Part shown: in pieces, positions 9,806 to 19,718 of the stretch
Layout: each line of letters starts with the position of its first letter
Numbering within the stretch: position 1 is the first letter of the stretch
Source: Corynebacterium durum
GTDB taxonomy: Bacteria > Actinomycetota > Actinomycetes > Mycobacteriales > Mycobacteriaceae
Length of the DNA stretch: 64,000 bases
Assembly: GCF_030408675.1 (NCBI RefSeq)
Contig: NZ_CP047200.1
Location: forward strand, 1,364,001 to 1,428,000
Direction: 5' to 3'
Made by a program: the position numbers and the translations under genes
Notes under the pieces: generated by a model
Told to the model about the DNA's origin: nothing
The model's database searches: none
What the model saw: only the letters and a program-made list of their open reading frames with translations

Positions 9806-9825
9806 ATACTAGCTAGGTACTAGGG
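9800..9825. terminator. Hairpin spanning both convergent stop codons
   Basis: CCCTAG at 9800-9805 pairs with CTAGGG at 9820-9825, with further partial pairing inside. It includes the TAG stops of both the PEBP gene and pyrD. There is no strong T run, so termination is inferred from the convergent position. Confidence 0.5.
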
Positions 9826-10922
9826 TTCTGCCAATGCAGCCCACAGCCCACAGCCTCTGAAATCGAGGAAAAGCCGTGGTGCCTCAGTTGTGCGGCAATA
9901 CCCAAGTGAATATCCCGAATCCAATCCAAGCCACCATAGATCATGCCCGTGTAGCCCTGCAGAAGACTAGCGCCGTTAGCGATGCGCTCCCACGCCTGTT
10001 CTGGTGTGCTTATTCCGCCGACGCTGACCAGCGCCAGTCGGCCACCAACCCGACTATATAGGCGTTTCAGCACTTCCAATGAGCGGGCAGCGACCGGTGT
10101 GCCAGAAATGCCGCCGGCACCCATGGCCTCCACCTCACGGGCATCCGTCACCAAACCATTCCGCGAAATCGTGGTGTTGGTGGCCACAATGCCTGCCAGT
10201 CCCAAGTCCACCGCCAAGTCTGCGACGGCATCCACATCCTCATCGGACAAGTCAGGGGCGATTTTCACCAGCACTGGCACGCGAGTGGATTCCTGCACCG
10301 CAACCAAAATCGGGCGCAGCGATTCCACTGCCTGAAGATCCCGGAGCCCCGGGGTGTTAGGGGAGGAAACATTCACCACCAAAAAATCAGCCAAGTCACC
10401 CAGCAGTGATGCCGATCTGCGGTAGTCCGAAACGGCCTGTTCAGCGGGGACGACCTTTGTTTTTCCAATGTTAATGCCAATAACATCGTGCGACCGCCTG
10501 CGTCGCAGATTGTCCGCCACCGCAGCGGCCCCCTCGTTGTTGAATCCCATACGATTCAAAATCGCCTTGTCACGTGGAAGGCGAAACAATCGGGGAGTGG
10601 GGTTACCAGGCTGGGGTGATGCTGTGACAGTTCCCAACTCTGAGTACCCAAACCCCACAGCAGTCCAGACGTCAGCGCAGGAGGCATTTTTATCAAAACC
10701 TGCAGCGAGACCCAGCGGACGGGGGAAAGTCACCCCAAAAACCTCTTGCGACAAGATGGGATCTTGCACCGCAAGCTTTTTTGAGAGAACACGATTAACC
10801 GGCGACGCGAGTTGCAGGGCACCCAACCCGTTTACCATCAGGTGATGGATACGTTCAGGGCTCAACATGAACATAACTTTCAACGCTGCAGCATAGGCTT
10901 TGGTGCGAAACGGGTGGTGCAT
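9813..10922 (-). CDS. pyrD: Dihydroorotate dehydrogenase (quinone), class 2
   Basis: Flavoenzyme of pyrimidine synthesis oxidising dihydroorotate to orotate with quinone, at the inner face of the membrane. At 369 residues it has the class 2 N-terminal helical extension. FMN and catalytic elements are visible: [30 protein letters not shown] (catalytic serine), KIAPDLS, NTTISR and the C-terminal GGI and [10 protein letters not shown] phosphate-binding loops. AGAAGGATAAG upstream is a good ribosome site. The lipoprotein gene on the same strand ends only 4 bases upstream, so the two are likely one transcript. Confidence 0.97.
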   Translation of the reverse strand: MHHPFRTKAYAAALKVMFMLSPERIHHLMVNGLGALQLASPVNRVLSKKLAVQDPILSQEVFGVTFPRPLGLAAGFDKNASCADVWTAVGFGYSELGTVTASPQPGNPTPRLFRLPRDKAILNRMGFNNEGAAAVADNLRRRRSHDVIGINIGKTKVVPAEQAVSDYRRSASLLGDLADFLVVNVSSPNTPGLRDLQAVESLRPILVAVQESTRVPVLVKIAPDLSDEDVDAVADLAVDLGLAGIVATNTTISRNGLVTDAREVEAMGAGGISGTPVAARSLEVLKRLYSRVGGRLALVSVGGISTPEQAWERIANGASLLQGYTGMIYGGLDWIRDIHLGIAAQLRHHGFSSISEAVGCGLHWQNPST

Positions 10923-10926
10923 GACC

Positions 10927-11961
10927 TTATCCTTCTGAAAGAGCCGCGCTCACCACGTCGGCTGGAATGATGGAGAGACCTTCTGACGCAGAAGCGGTGA
11001 CCAGCGCGCCGTCGTTACGCGCGCTCATGGAGTTGATGTTGGCGGCGGAGGGAAGCGAGCCCTTTTTTACGGGGACTCCGGAACTAATATCGTAGGCAGC
11101 CAGGGTGTTCGTGCCTGTGGAGGACACCCACACCACCTTGTTCTTTTTGTCCCAGGCCAGCGCGTAGGGGCTCTGGTCAACTGGATGAAGTTGGTGAAGG
11201 CGAATAGCACCGCTTACCGTATACACCGCAAGTTGATCGCCAGTGGTGTCGGATGCGAACACAACATCGTCCTCGCCGGCGGCCAGACTACCTACCCCAA
11301 GACCGACCCGCAACGTCGGACCCGGCTTGTTGCTTGTCCAATCCACGCCATGAATGGTGGTGTCTTCCTTATTAATCAGTGCAACGCCATCGGGATTGCC
11401 GTTATGGGGAACACTGACAATCTTGGTTGTTTTATCGGACACGCGGAAGGTATCTACGGTGCCGGACGTCCGGAATACAGACACATCTCCAGAGGTGGAT
11501 GACCCTGCCACGATTTCACCCGAAGTGGTCATTGCGGCCGTATCCATTGGTTTATCGGTTGTGCGCGCATTATCCAATGTGGGGTTGGCGGCATCAATGC
11601 TATAAATCGTGGTCCCACATGCCACGATAAATGTCGATCCTTGCGCACTTAGTTGCCCGCACTCGCTGGGTATAGAAAGCAATGGTGCTTCGCCTGCAGC
11701 AATGGTCTCCTGCGTTCCCACCAACAGACCATCTGAAGTGCGGACTGCAAGCACATCACCCGCCACAGACGTGTCCGTCGCGCTCGCGATACCTTCGACG
11801 TGGTAATCCTCAGACCCAGAGCGTGGAGATTCCGCAGGTGTGGCGTTTCCCATGACAATGGCTTCACCATCTGAATTTTTTTCTGGAGTCGAACAACTCG
11901 CCAGCATGATGGTCGCCACGGCTGACAGGGCACATGCTGCCACTTTGTGTCGCATAGTCAC
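10927..11961 (-). CDS. Beta-propeller lipoprotein
   Basis: A 344-residue exported lipoprotein. Its signal peptide ends in the lipobox LASC (near residue 23). The mature part is made of short repeated beta-strand units (for example [16 protein letters not shown]), as in YncE-like or seven-bladed propellers. No catalytic motif was seen, and a scaffold or ligand-binding role at the cell surface is inferred from the fold only. The GTG start is preferred because TAATCT lies seven bases upstream; ATG at 11955 is an alternative. It is followed by pyrD. Confidence 0.75.
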   Translation of the reverse strand: MTMRHKVAACALSAVATIMLASCSTPEKNSDGEAIVMGNATPAESPRSGSEDYHVEGIASATDTSVAGDVLAVRTSDGLLVGTQETIAAGEAPLLSIPSECGQLSAQGSTFIVACGTTIYSIDAANPTLDNARTTDKPMDTAAMTTSGEIVAGSSTSGDVSVFRTSGTVDTFRVSDKTTKIVSVPHNGNPDGVALINKEDTTIHGVDWTSNKPGPTLRVGLGVGSLAAGEDDVVFASDTTGDQLAVYTVSGAIRLHQLHPVDQSPYALAWDKKNKVVWVSSTGTNTLAAYDISSGVPVKKGSLPSAANINSMSARNDGALVTASASEGLSIIPADVVSAALSEG

Positions 11962-11968
11962 GAAGTAA

Positions 11969-11974
11969 AGATTA
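11969..11974 (-). promoter_or_regulatory. -10 hexamer TAATCT of the propeller lipoprotein gene
   Basis: Seven bases before the GTG at 11961, fitting a leaderless transcript. Confidence 0.45.
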
Positions 11975-11984
11975 TCAGAGCTGT

Positions 11985-12935
11985 CTAGCTCGAAATATCA
12001 TCAAGCGCATCCAAAATAGCGCGTGGAAGCCGGACTTTTTCGCTGTCAATGATTTCGTTCCATTGCTCCGGGTGCCGTACCCCCACGATGGCTGCGGTCA
12101 CCCCGGCGCGATCCCGTGCCCACACCAATGCTGTTGTTGCTGGAGAAATACCCAGCCCTTCGGCGGCGGTGCACAGGGCGTCGACAATGCTGAGGCTGCG
12201 TTCATCCAAGTAGCCCTGTACCTCCGCGTTGCGATGTCCGTTTGCCCCGCGCGAGGCTGAAGGAATATGCGACTGGTATTTCCCTGTGAGTACCCCCTGA
12301 GCGAGGGGAGCGCCCGCGAAGAAGCCCACGCCAAGGTGTTGGGTCGCAGGAAGCAGTTCCTCTTCGGCGCGGCGAACCAACAGATTATATTCGTTTTGTG
12401 CAGCGACAATGGGGCGTGCCGACGCTGCGGCATGGTTGGCGGCGGCGTGGGTGACGGCCAGCTGCCAGCCGGAATAGCCCCGCACACCTGTGTAGCGAAC
12501 CCGACCAGTGCGAACGGCATAGTCCAAGGTGTCGGCCACCTCCTCAGGTGGTGTTTTGCCGTCCCAGAAGCCGACGCTCCACAGGTCTAAATAATCAGTG
12601 CCCAGGACGCTGAGCGTGTTGTCGAGGGAAGCGATCAGATGCCTGCGAGAGCAGTCCACGCGACGGCCCAGGGGTAGCGTAGGATCTACCCCGGCTGCGG
12701 AAGAGATCACAAGGTCTGTGCGAGATACCTCACGCGACAAAAGTGTTCCGAGGATTCCTTCAGCGCGGCCACCTGCGTAGGCCGGTGAGGCGTCGATAAG
12801 CGTGCCACCTGCGTCGATAAAGTTGCGCAGGATGGTGGCGGTGTCTTCTTCGGGGGTGTCGGCGCCCCAGGTGGATGTGCCGAGGCCCAACCGGGACACT
12901 CGCAAACCGCTCGCGCCTACCATTCGTTGTCTCAC
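11985..12935 (-). CDS. Aldo/keto reductase
   Basis: A 316-residue NADPH-dependent oxidoreductase of the TIM-barrel AKR family, potassium-channel-beta-like or YajO branch. It opens with [20 protein letters not shown] and shows [12 protein letters not shown] (catalytic Asp and Tyr), [14 protein letters not shown] in the region where the family has its active-site histidine, and the C-terminal NADP-binding end with GVRHPEQ. The histidine usually found after DLxxxH is replaced, which is common among actinobacterial relatives but leaves activity open. The GTG start has TAGTCT eight bases upstream. The physiological substrate is not predictable. Confidence 0.88.
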   Translation of the reverse strand: MRQRMVGASGLRVSRLGLGTSTWGADTPEEDTATILRNFIDAGGTLIDASPAYAGGRAEGILGTLLSREVSRTDLVISSAAGVDPTLPLGRRVDCSRRHLIASLDNTLSVLGTDYLDLWSVGFWDGKTPPEEVADTLDYAVRTGRVRYTGVRGYSGWQLAVTHAAANHAAASARPIVAAQNEYNLLVRRAEEELLPATQHLGVGFFAGAPLAQGVLTGKYQSHIPSASRGANGHRNAEVQGYLDERSLSIVDALCTAAEGLGISPATTALVWARDRAGVTAAIVGVRHPEQWNEIIDSEKVRLPRAILDALDDISS

Positions 12936-12943
12936 ATCAATAC

Positions 12944-12949
12944 AGACTA
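12944..12949 (-). promoter_or_regulatory. -10 hexamer TAGTCT, aldo/keto reductase side of divergent promoter
   Basis: Minus-strand TAGTCT eight bases before the GTG of the reductase gene. Only 31 bases separate the two divergent start codons. Confidence 0.45.
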
Positions 12950-12953
12950 GTAG

Positions 12954-12959
12954 TACCGT
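12954..12959 (+). promoter_or_regulatory. -10 hexamer TACCGT, uppP side of divergent promoter
   Basis: Seven bases before the GTG at 12967. It lies four bases from the opposing -10 hexamer, so the two transcription complexes should exclude each other. Confidence 0.4.
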
Positions 12960-12966
12960 GGTTCAG

Positions 12967-13839
12967 GTGAGTTATTTGAACACCCTCGCGGCGGCTGATG
13001 TTGCGTCAACGGACATGAGCTGGGCGCAAGTTATTGTTTTATCTATCGTTCAGGGGTTGACGGAGTTTCTACCCATTAGCTCCTCTGGCCACATTCGGAT
13101 TATGTCCGAGTTGTTCTGGGGACATGACGCTGGGGCATCGTTTACTGCTGTGATCCAGCTGGGAACTGAGATCGCTGTGCTGGTCTTTTTTGCGCGCGAT
13201 ATTTTCAGTATTGCTGTGGACTGGGTGCGTGGCCTGTTCAATAAGGACGAGCGCAATTTCAACTACCGCATGGGGTGGATGGTTATTGTGGGCACCATTC
13301 CGGTGTCTGTGCTGGGTTTCCTGGGCAAAGACTACATTCGTGAAGCCCTGCGCAACCTATGGATCACCGCAACGGTTCTGATCCTGTTCTCCTTTGTATT
13401 TATTCTCGCTGAGCGCATAGGCTCGAAAAAACGCGGCTACGACGATTTGACCATGCGCGATGCCATTGTGATGGGTCTTGCACAGTGCCTGGCTCTCATC
13501 CCCGGCGTGTCACGCTCCGGCGGTACCATTTCCGCTGGCCTGTTCGTGGGACTCAACCGTGAAGTTGCCGCCAGGTTTAGCTTCCTGTTGGCCATTCCCG
13601 CTGTGTTTGCATCAGGTATTTTCTCTCTCCCTGACGCCTTTGCGCCTCAAGCAGGCCAGGCGGCATCTGGCGCGCAGCTGCTGATCGGTTCGGTCATTGC
13701 CTTTGCTGTGGGTTACGCCTCTATCGCGTGGTTCCTGAAGTTCGTGTCCTCCAACTCCTTCTCCTGGTTTGCGGTTTATCGTATTCCCGCAGGTCTCGTG
13801 GTGATGGCGCTGCTCGCTGCGGGTATCCTCGCCCCCTAA
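12967..13839 (+). CDS. uppP: Undecaprenyl-diphosphatase
   Basis: Integral membrane phosphatase (BacA/UppP) recycling undecaprenyl pyrophosphate for cell-wall synthesis and giving bacitracin tolerance. Both family motifs are present: the [14 protein letters not shown] block near residues 29-42 and the [16 protein letters not shown] block near residues 177-192. The 290-residue length and seven to eight hydrophobic segments fit the family. The GTG at 12967 is chosen for its spacing from TACCGT; GTG at 12958 is three residues longer. The long in-frame N-terminal extension running back into the divergent reductase gene is not coding. Confidence 0.95.
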   Translation: MSYLNTLAAADVASTDMSWAQVIVLSIVQGLTEFLPISSSGHIRIMSELFWGHDAGASFTAVIQLGTEIAVLVFFARDIFSIAVDWVRGLFNKDERNFNYRMGWMVIVGTIPVSVLGFLGKDYIREALRNLWITATVLILFSFVFILAERIGSKKRGYDDLTMRDAIVMGLAQCLALIPGVSRSGGTISAGLFVGLNREVAARFSFLLAIPAVFASGIFSLPDAFAPQAGQAASGAQLLIGSVIAFAVGYASIAWFLKFVSSNSFSWFAVYRIPAGLVVMALLAAGILAP

Positions 13840-13863
13840 CCAGCTTATCGACGCCCCGAACGC

Positions 13864-13869
13864 TAAAGT
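13864..13869 (+). promoter_or_regulatory. -10 hexamer TAAAGT of mshC
   Basis: Seven bases before the ATG at 13877, with no ribosome-binding site in between, which suggests a leaderless mshC transcript. Confidence 0.5.
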
Positions 13870-13876
13870 AGTGGGC

Positions 13877-15109
13877 ATGCATTCTTGGCCCCAGCCTTCC
13901 GTGCCTTCTGTGGGAGGCACCCCTGTAGCATTGCAGCTTTTCGACACCGCTGATGCCGCACTAAAACCCGTGGCCGTCTATGACGGTGGAGCAGGTATGT
14001 ACGTGTGTGGCATCACCCCTTATGATTCAACGCATCTGGGGCACGCTGCAACCTACCTCACTTTTGACTTAATCCACAGAATACTGCTGGATAATGGGGT
14101 GTCTGTGCGCTTTGTCCAAAACATCACCGACGTAGATGATCCGCTGTTTGAACGTGCAGCCCGTGACGGTGTGGACTGGCGTGAACTCGGGGAAAGCCAG
14201 ATCAACCTGTTCCGCTCGGATATGGAAGACCTGCGAGTCATCCCACCCCACGACTACGTGAGCGTGACTGACTCTGTTGATGAGGTTATTGACATGGTGA
14301 GCGCTCTTCTTACAATCGGCGCAGCCTATGTGGTTGATGACCCCGACCATCCCGACATTTATGCCTCCATTGATGCTACGCCGCAGTTCGGATACGAATC
14401 CAACTACAGCCGCGATGTGATGGAACAACTCTTCGCCGAACGTGGTGGCGACCCCGACCGTCCTGGCAAACGCGACCCCCTTGACGCGTTGATCTGGCGT
14501 GCAGCCCGCGATGGCGAACCTGCTTGGGATGCACCATTCGGTGCGGGGCGTCCCGGCTGGCACATTGAATGCTCTGCCATCGCAAAAAACCGCATTGGCT
14601 CACTCTTTTCCATCCAAGGTGGTGGAAGCGACCTGATCTTCCCGCACCACGAATTTTCCGCAGCCCATTTCGAAGCAGCAGTTCCTGCCAAGCGCATGGC
14701 AGACCACTATGTGCATGCCGGGATGATTGCCCTTGATGGCGTAAAAATGAGTAAGTCCCTGGGGAATCTTGTCTTTGTGTCGCGATTGACTGCGGCTGGA
14801 CATGACCCAGCTGCCATTCGACTCGGGGTCTACGCTGGACACTACCGCAGCGACAGGGACTGGTCCGACGTGGTGCTGCATGATGCTGAAGAACGCCTTG
14901 CGCGCTGGCGAGCTGCCGTTCATATTTCTTCTTCTGAGGAAGCTGCACAGGAGCTGGTGCGGACCGTACGCATGCACCTAGCCAATGATCTGGATACCCC
15001 CTCCGCCTTGGCAGCGGTTGATGGATGGGTAGACACACTTTCTGGCGACGGCGACGGTGGGGAAGTAGTGACTCGTGCCATTGATGCTTTGCTTGGGGTG
15101 AAGCTATGA
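13877..15109 (+). CDS. mshC: Mycothiol ligase MshC (cysteine:GlcN-Ins ligase)
   Basis: ATP-dependent ligation of cysteine to glucosaminyl-inositol, the third step of mycothiol synthesis. It is related to class I cysteinyl-tRNA synthetase. At about 410 residues it is shorter than CysS and lacks the anticodon-binding tail. It has the HIGH-like signature HLGHA (near 52), zinc-binding Cys in [10 protein letters not shown], the GWHIECSA block and KMSKS (near 290). The ATG at 13877 (MHSWPQPS) is preferred over GTG at 13871 because it matches the family N-terminus and the -10 spacing. It overlaps the next gene by 4 bases. Confidence 0.96.
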   Translation: MHSWPQPSVPSVGGTPVALQLFDTADAALKPVAVYDGGAGMYVCGITPYDSTHLGHAATYLTFDLIHRILLDNGVSVRFVQNITDVDDPLFERAARDGVDWRELGESQINLFRSDMEDLRVIPPHDYVSVTDSVDEVIDMVSALLTIGAAYVVDDPDHPDIYASIDATPQFGYESNYSRDVMEQLFAERGGDPDRPGKRDPLDALIWRAARDGEPAWDAPFGAGRPGWHIECSAIAKNRIGSLFSIQGGGSDLIFPHHEFSAAHFEAAVPAKRMADHYVHAGMIALDGVKMSKSLGNLVFVSRLTAAGHDPAAIRLGVYAGHYRSDRDWSDVVLHDAEERLARWRAAVHISSSEEAAQELVRTVRMHLANDLDTPSALAAVDGWVDTLSGDGDGGEVVTRAIDALLGVKL

Positions 15110-15453
15110 GCAATTTTGCTGAGGATTTCATCGCCGACTTAGAAACCTATGCAACCGGTTCTTACCTACGCGATGATGAGAAGGAGCACTGGACGCAGCC
15201 TTATGATCCCTCAGTGTTGCCGCAGCTCAAGGCTTTGATCAGTGCATTTTCCAACAAGGTGGCGATGGATCCTGATGCTGCGGTGGTGGCGGCGGCTGAC
15301 TTTATTCAAAAAGTCAATGACTTCAACCATGCCCACGGCTATGCAGTCATTGAGCATGAAGAGGAAAACGAATTACAGGGCTTCATCCGCTCCACACTCT
15401 ATAGCGCTGGTGTAGAGGACGAAGCCCTGAAAACACTTCCAGAGTTTGAATAG
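15106..15453 (+). CDS. Small acidic protein of unknown function downstream of mshC
   Basis: A 115-residue protein, acidic and mostly helical, with no signal peptide, membrane segment or recognisable motif. It begins [19 protein letters not shown] and contains a [14 protein letters not shown] stretch. Its ATG overlaps the mshC stop (ATGA), so translation is coupled. The coupling to mshC implies a linked or simply co-expressed role, but no function can be read from the sequence. Confidence 0.75.
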   Translation: MSNFAEDFIADLETYATGSYLRDDEKEHWTQPYDPSVLPQLKALISAFSNKVAMDPDAAVVAAADFIQKVNDFNHAHGYAVIEHEEENELQGFIRSTLYSAGVEDEALKTLPEFE

Positions 15454-15455
15454 AT

Positions 15456-15788
15456 TTATCGTTTCAGCGGCATTCCTGCTGCGTCCTTGTCGTAGCCGCC
15501 GGCACCAATGATGATCATGATGAACTCCACGAATCCCCACAGGGCGACTGCTGCCACCACGAGACCTCCGATGACAATGATCGACGTGACGAGGCCAATG
15601 ACCATCAAGCCTAGTTGGAGGACTCCCTTTTTGGTGTAGCCAAGGTAGAAGTTATGAGCACCAATGGCGCCAAGGAAGAATGCCAGGGCAAGGGCAACAA
15701 TCCACGACTTTTCACCTGCTGGAGTCAGGCCAGCAAAAGGCTGAGCGGCTTTATCCAGGAAAGATGCATTAGGGTTAGGGGCAGTCAC
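15456..15788 (-). CDS. TM2-domain membrane protein
   Basis: A 110-residue protein with a TM2 domain: KSWIVALALAFFLGAIGAHNFYLG, then a short turn and a second hydrophobic pair. The motif G-A-H-N-F-Y-L-G between helices is diagnostic. The GTG start is supported by AAGGAG five bases upstream. The role of TM2 proteins in bacteria is not established. The gene ends 2 bases from the stop of the convergent small acidic protein gene. Confidence 0.88.
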   Translation of the reverse strand: MTAPNPNASFLDKAAQPFAGLTPAGEKSWIVALALAFFLGAIGAHNFYLGYTKKGVLQLGLMVIGLVTSIIVIGGLVVAAVALWGFVEFIMIIIGAGGYDKDAAGMPLKR

Positions 15789-15812
15789 AATATCTCCTTG
15801 TAATGTGGACCA

Positions 15813-15818
15813 AACTAT
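15813..15818 (-). promoter_or_regulatory. -10 hexamer TATAGT of the TM2 gene
   Basis: Minus-strand TATAGT, 25 bases before the GTG start, leaving room for the AAGGAG ribosome site in a short leader. Confidence 0.5.
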
Positions 15819-15828
15819 ATCTTTTCCG

Positions 15829-15858
15829 TCTGATAACGATACCGAGTATCACGTCAGA
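15829..15858. repeat. Nested inverted repeat upstream of the TM2 gene
   Basis: Outer arms TCTGA/TCAGA enclose inner arms GATAC/GTATC around CGA; the two spacers are four and three bases. It starts ten bases upstream of the TM2 -10 hexamer, near the expected -35 position, so it may be an operator. Confidence 0.45.
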
Positions 15859-16208
15859 AGCAAAACTAGAACATATCATCGATAGAGATTTTGCTGTATG
15901 TGGCTTGCCTTCTGTAGGTAAGCTGCGGTGAAGCTGCAGCTAGGGCTTATTTTTCTCGGTGTTACGTAATTTTCTAATCTACCCTAAAATGGGGGTGTCT
16001 CGTAATTCGGGTGGAGTGTTTCTGTGAATCTTTATCAACGTGTCAACGAAACTGACTGGTCGTAGCGCAGCTACGTGTACCAAAGTCTCCTTACCGCTCC
16101 TCTTTTTGGCCCGAACCATGCCAAACTCTTGCGGCTATGGCGGCGCGTCGCTGAATGAGGAGGGGCGAACTACCCCTAAACCCAAAAACGTACTAAGCTG
16201 TCTGGTCG
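15859..16208. other. 350-bp metH upstream region without a recognisable gene
   Basis: No convincing coding sequence. Possible RNA structure includes a GGGG-rich stretch near 15990 and a hairpin AGGGG/CCCCT at 16161-16177, which also holds a purine-rich AGGAGGGG (16157-16164) too far from any start to act as a ribosome site. TAAGCT at 16194-16199 could be the -10 of a nearly leaderless metH transcript. The cobalamin riboswitch core (GCCACTG box and GGTGCAA segment) was sought here and not found. Confidence 0.4.
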
Positions 16209-19200
16209 ATGATTACAAAAACTGGTTTCCTTGATGCCCTTTCCTCCCGTGTTTTGATTGGTGACGGCGCGATGGGTACGCAACTACAGTCGTTTGACCT
16301 GGACGTTGATAAGGATTTTCTAGGTCTTGAGGGCTGTAATGAAATTCTCAATGACACGCGACCTGACGTTTTGCGAAAGATTCACCGCGCGTATTTCGAC
16401 GCGGGTGCCGATGTGGTGGAAACCAACACTTTTGGCTGTAATCTGCCGAACCTCGCGGACTACGGCATTGAGGATCGCTGCCGCGAACTCGCCTTGAAAG
16501 GCACGGCCCTTGCCAGGGAAGTGGCTGACGAGTACGAGGAGAAATTTGTGCTTGGCTCAATGGGGCCTGGGACGAAGCTTCCGTCACTGGGACACGCCCA
16601 CTACGAGGATCTGAAGCGCTACTACAAGGAAGCCGCACTGGGCATGATTGAGGGAGGTGCTGACGGCATCCTCATTGAAACTGCCCAGGACTTGCTGCAG
16701 GTCAAAGCGGCAGTGTTGGGGTGTCACGAGGCGTTTGATGAGCTTCAGATAACCCTCCCCATTGTTTGTCACGTTACTGTTGAAACAACCGGAACGATGC
16801 TGTTGGGGTCGGAAATCGGTGCGGCACTCACGGCTCTGGAACCGCTGGGCATCAACATGATTGGTTTGAATTGCGCCACCGGCCCCCACGAGATGAGCGA
16901 GCATCTGCGCTATTTATCCCAACACGCCTCTATCCCGGTGTCCGTGATGCCGAACGCTGGCCTGCCGATTCTTGGTAAAAACGGCGCAGAATACCCACTG
17001 ACCCCCAGTGAATTGGGCGACGCCCTGCGCACATTCGTCAAAGATTATGGTCTTGCGCTGGTGGGGGGCTGTTGTGGTACTACCCCTGAGCATATTAGGG
17101 CGGTGAGGGACGCGGTCGTCGATACGCAGCAAGCACAGCGTACGCCAGCTATGGAAGATAATGTGTCCTCGCTGTATGCGACGATGCCGTTGACACAGGA
17201 TACGGGCATTACCATGATTGGTGAGCGCACCAACGCCAACGGTTCGAAGGCGTTCCGGGAAGCGATGCTGGCCGGGGACTGGGAGACATGCGTGGATATT
17301 GCCAAGCAGCAAACCCGCGACGGTGCCCACATGCTGGATTTGTGCGTGGACTATGTGGGGCGTGATGGACGCGCGGACATGGCGCAGCTCGCGGGCTTAT
17401 TGTCCACCAGCTCCACCCTTCCCATCATGATTGACTCCACCGAACCTGCTGTCATTCAAACAGGCTTGGAGCACCTGGGCGGGCGGTGTGCAGTGAACTC
17501 CGTCAACTTCGAGGATGGCGACGGCCCCGACTCCCGTTACCAGCGCATTATGCGGCTAGTTAAGCAGCACGGGGCTGCTGTGGTGGCATTGACCATTGAT
17601 GAGGAAGGCCAGGCGCGTACCGCCGACAAGAAAGTCGAGATTGCAACCCGTCTAATTGAAGACATTACTAAGACGTGGGGCCTTGACCATAACGACATTA
17701 TTGTGGACTGCCTGACATTTCCCATTTCCACAGGTCAGGAAGAAACCCGGCGCGACGGCATTGAAACCATTAATGCCATTCGCATGCTGAAGGAAAAGTA
17801 TCCCCGCGTGCACACAACACTAGGTCTTTCTAACATTTCCTTTGGGCTGAATCCTGCCGCACGGCAAGTGCTTAATTCGGTGTTTCTGAATGAGTGCATC
17901 GAAGCTGGCCTGGACACTGCCATTGCGCATTCTTCCAAGATCCTTCCCATGAATCGCATTGACGAGCAGCAGCGTGAAGTTGCGCTCGATATGGTGTATG
18001 ACCGTCGTACTCCCGACTATGATCCGCTGCAGAAATTCATGGAACTCTTTGAAGGGGTTTCTGCAGCTGACGCTAAAGATGCGCGCGCCGAAGCCCTTGC
18101 CGCCATGCCCCTCTTTGAGAGGCTAGCACAGCGTATTGTTGACGGCGAAAAGAATGGTCTGGAAACCGACTTGGATGCCGGCATGGCTGAAAAATCACCC
18201 ATTGAAATTATTAATCAAGACCTTTTGGGCGGCATGAAAACGGTTGGTGAACTATTCGGTTCCGGTCAAATGCAGCTGCCTTTCGTGCTCCAGTCGGCGG
18301 AAACAATGAAAACTGCTGTTGCCTATCTAGAAAACTTTATGGAGGCCACTGATAATTCCGGCGGTAAAGGTAAAATTGTCCTTGCTACAGTCAAGGGTGA
18401 TGTGCATGATATTGGCAAAAATCTGGTCGATATTATTCTGTCCAATAACGGCTATGAGGTTGTGAATTTGGGAATTAAGCAGCCCATTTCCACCATTATT
18501 TCCGCCGTTCGCGACCATAATGCCGACGTGGTGGGCATGTCCGGTCTACTGGTGAAATCCACGGTGATCATGAAGGAAAACCTGGAGGAAATGAACACTG
18601 CGGGCGCATCGGACATTCCCGTGCTGCTGGGCGGCGCCGCGCTGACCCGTACCTATGTGGAAAACGACCTCACCGATGTGTATCAGGGTGATGTGCACTA
18701 CGCCCGGGACGCGTTCGAGGGCCTCCGTCTGATGGACGACATCATGGCAACCAAACGCGGCGAACTAGTCATCGATCCTGCCGCTGAGGAAAAGAAGCTG
18801 CAGCGCAAGGCCCGGCATGAGCGATCCCGCAGGATTGCCGCTGAACGCAAAGCTGCCGCAACTCCTGTGGAGATTCCCGCGCGTAGCGACGTCGCGACCG
18901 ACACTCCCGTGGCCACCCCACCGTTCTGGGGAACCAGGATTGTCAAGGGCCTCTCGCTGTCCGACTACCTGCCGTTTTTGGATGAACGGGCCCTGTTCAT
19001 GGGGCAGTGGGGGCTGAGGGGCACCCGCGGTGCCGATGGCCCTTCCTACGACGACCTCGTGGAAACCGAAGGTCGCCCCCGTCTGCGCTATTGGGTCGAT
19101 CGCCTGAAATCCGAAGGCATTCTCAACCACGCTGCAGTGGTGTACGGCTACTTCCCGGCAATCTCCGCAGGCGATGAGGTGCTGGTGCTAGAGTCGCCCA

Positions 19201-19718
19201 CTCTCGATGCCCCGGTTCGCGCGCGTTTCCCCTTCCCGCGACAACAACGCGGACGCTTTCTTAACATTGCCGACTTCATTCATTCTGACACAGTTGACGT
19301 CTTGCCATTCCAGCTGGTCACCATGGGGCAGCCCATCGCTGATTTTGCTAACACGCTGTTTGCCAACAACGAGTACCGTGATTACCTGGAAGTTCACGGC
19401 ATGGGGGTGCAGCTCACCGAAGCACTTGCCGAGTACTGGCATGCCCGCATCCGGTCAGAGCTTGTCCTTGATGACGGCACCGTAGGTGACCACGACGCCA
19501 CCGACACAAAGCGCTTCTTTGACTTGGACTACCGTGGTGCGCGGTATTCCTTTGGTTATGGCTCCTGCCCCGACCTGGAATCACGCCGCACCATGGTGGA
19601 TCTGCTGCAACCACAGCGCATTGGTGTCGAATTGTCTGAGGAACTGCAGCTGCATCCTGAGCAATCAACTGACGCGTTTGTTCTCTACCACCCTGAGGCG
19701 ACGTACTTTAACGTCTGA
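16209..19718 (+). CDS. metH: Methionine synthase, cobalamin-dependent
   Basis: Transfers methyl from methyltetrahydrofolate to homocysteine through cobalamin. All modules are present in 1169 residues. The homocysteine domain (1-305) carries the zinc cysteines in NCATGPHE and GGCCGTTPEH (near 285). The pterin-binding domain (about 330-600) has MIGERTNANGSKAF and MLDLCVDYVGRDG. The B12 cap and Rossmann domain carry DVHDIGKNL (near 730) with its cobalt-ligand histidine. The AdoMet-dependent reactivation domain (about 900-1169) carries RGARYSFGYGSCPD. No clear ribosome site precedes the ATG. Its last 34 bases overlap the convergent kinase gene. Confidence 0.97.
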   Translation: MITKTGFLDALSSRVLIGDGAMGTQLQSFDLDVDKDFLGLEGCNEILNDTRPDVLRKIHRAYFDAGADVVETNTFGCNLPNLADYGIEDRCRELALKGTALAREVADEYEEKFVLGSMGPGTKLPSLGHAHYEDLKRYYKEAALGMIEGGADGILIETAQDLLQVKAAVLGCHEAFDELQITLPIVCHVTVETTGTMLLGSEIGAALTALEPLGINMIGLNCATGPHEMSEHLRYLSQHASIPVSVMPNAGLPILGKNGAEYPLTPSELGDALRTFVKDYGLALVGGCCGTTPEHIRAVRDAVVDTQQAQRTPAMEDNVSSLYATMPLTQDTGITMIGERTNANGSKAFREAMLAGDWETCVDIAKQQTRDGAHMLDLCVDYVGRDGRADMAQLAGLLSTSSTLPIMIDSTEPAVIQTGLEHLGGRCAVNSVNFEDGDGPDSRYQRIMRLVKQHGAAVVALTIDEEGQARTADKKVEIATRLIEDITKTWGLDHNDIIVDCLTFPISTGQEETRRDGIETINAIRMLKEKYPRVHTTLGLSNISFGLNPAARQVLNSVFLNECIEAGLDTAIAHSSKILPMNRIDEQQREVALDMVYDRRTPDYDPLQKFMELFEGVSAADAKDARAEALAAMPLFERLAQRIVDGEKNGLETDLDAGMAEKSPIEIINQDLLGGMKTVGELFGSGQMQLPFVLQSAETMKTAVAYLENFMEATDNSGGKGKIVLATVKGDVHDIGKNLVDIILSNNGYEVVNLGIKQPISTIISAVRDHNADVVGMSGLLVKSTVIMKENLEEMNTAGASDIPVLLGGAALTRTYVENDLTDVYQGDVHYARDAFEGLRLMDDIMATKRGELVIDPAAEEKKLQRKARHERSRRIAAERKAAATPVEIPARSDVATDTPVATPPFWGTRIVKGLSLSDYLPFLDERALFMGQWGLRGTRGADGPSYDDLVETEGRPRLRYWVDRLKSEGILNHAAVVYGYFPAISAGDEVLVLESPTLDAPVRARFPFPRQQRGRFLNIADFIHSDTVDVLPFQLVTMGQPIADFANTLFANNEYRDYLEVHGMGVQLTEALAEYWHARIRSELVLDDGTVGDHDATDTKRFFDLDYRGARYSFGYGSCPDLESRRTMVDLLQPQRIGVELSEELQLHPEQSTDAFVLYHPEATYFNV

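Noticed and set aside
12802-12966. N-terminal extension of uppP
   Set aside because: The in-frame extension overlaps the divergent reductase gene, has no similarity to UppP, and the protein length fits a start near 12967.
15859-16208. Cobalamin riboswitch in front of metH
   Set aside because: The GCCACTG box and the GGTGCAA segment found before cobN are both absent.
16040-16234. 64-codon open frame upstream of and overlapping metH
   Set aside because: GTG start without a ribosome site, no recognisable motif, and it runs into the metH start in another frame.
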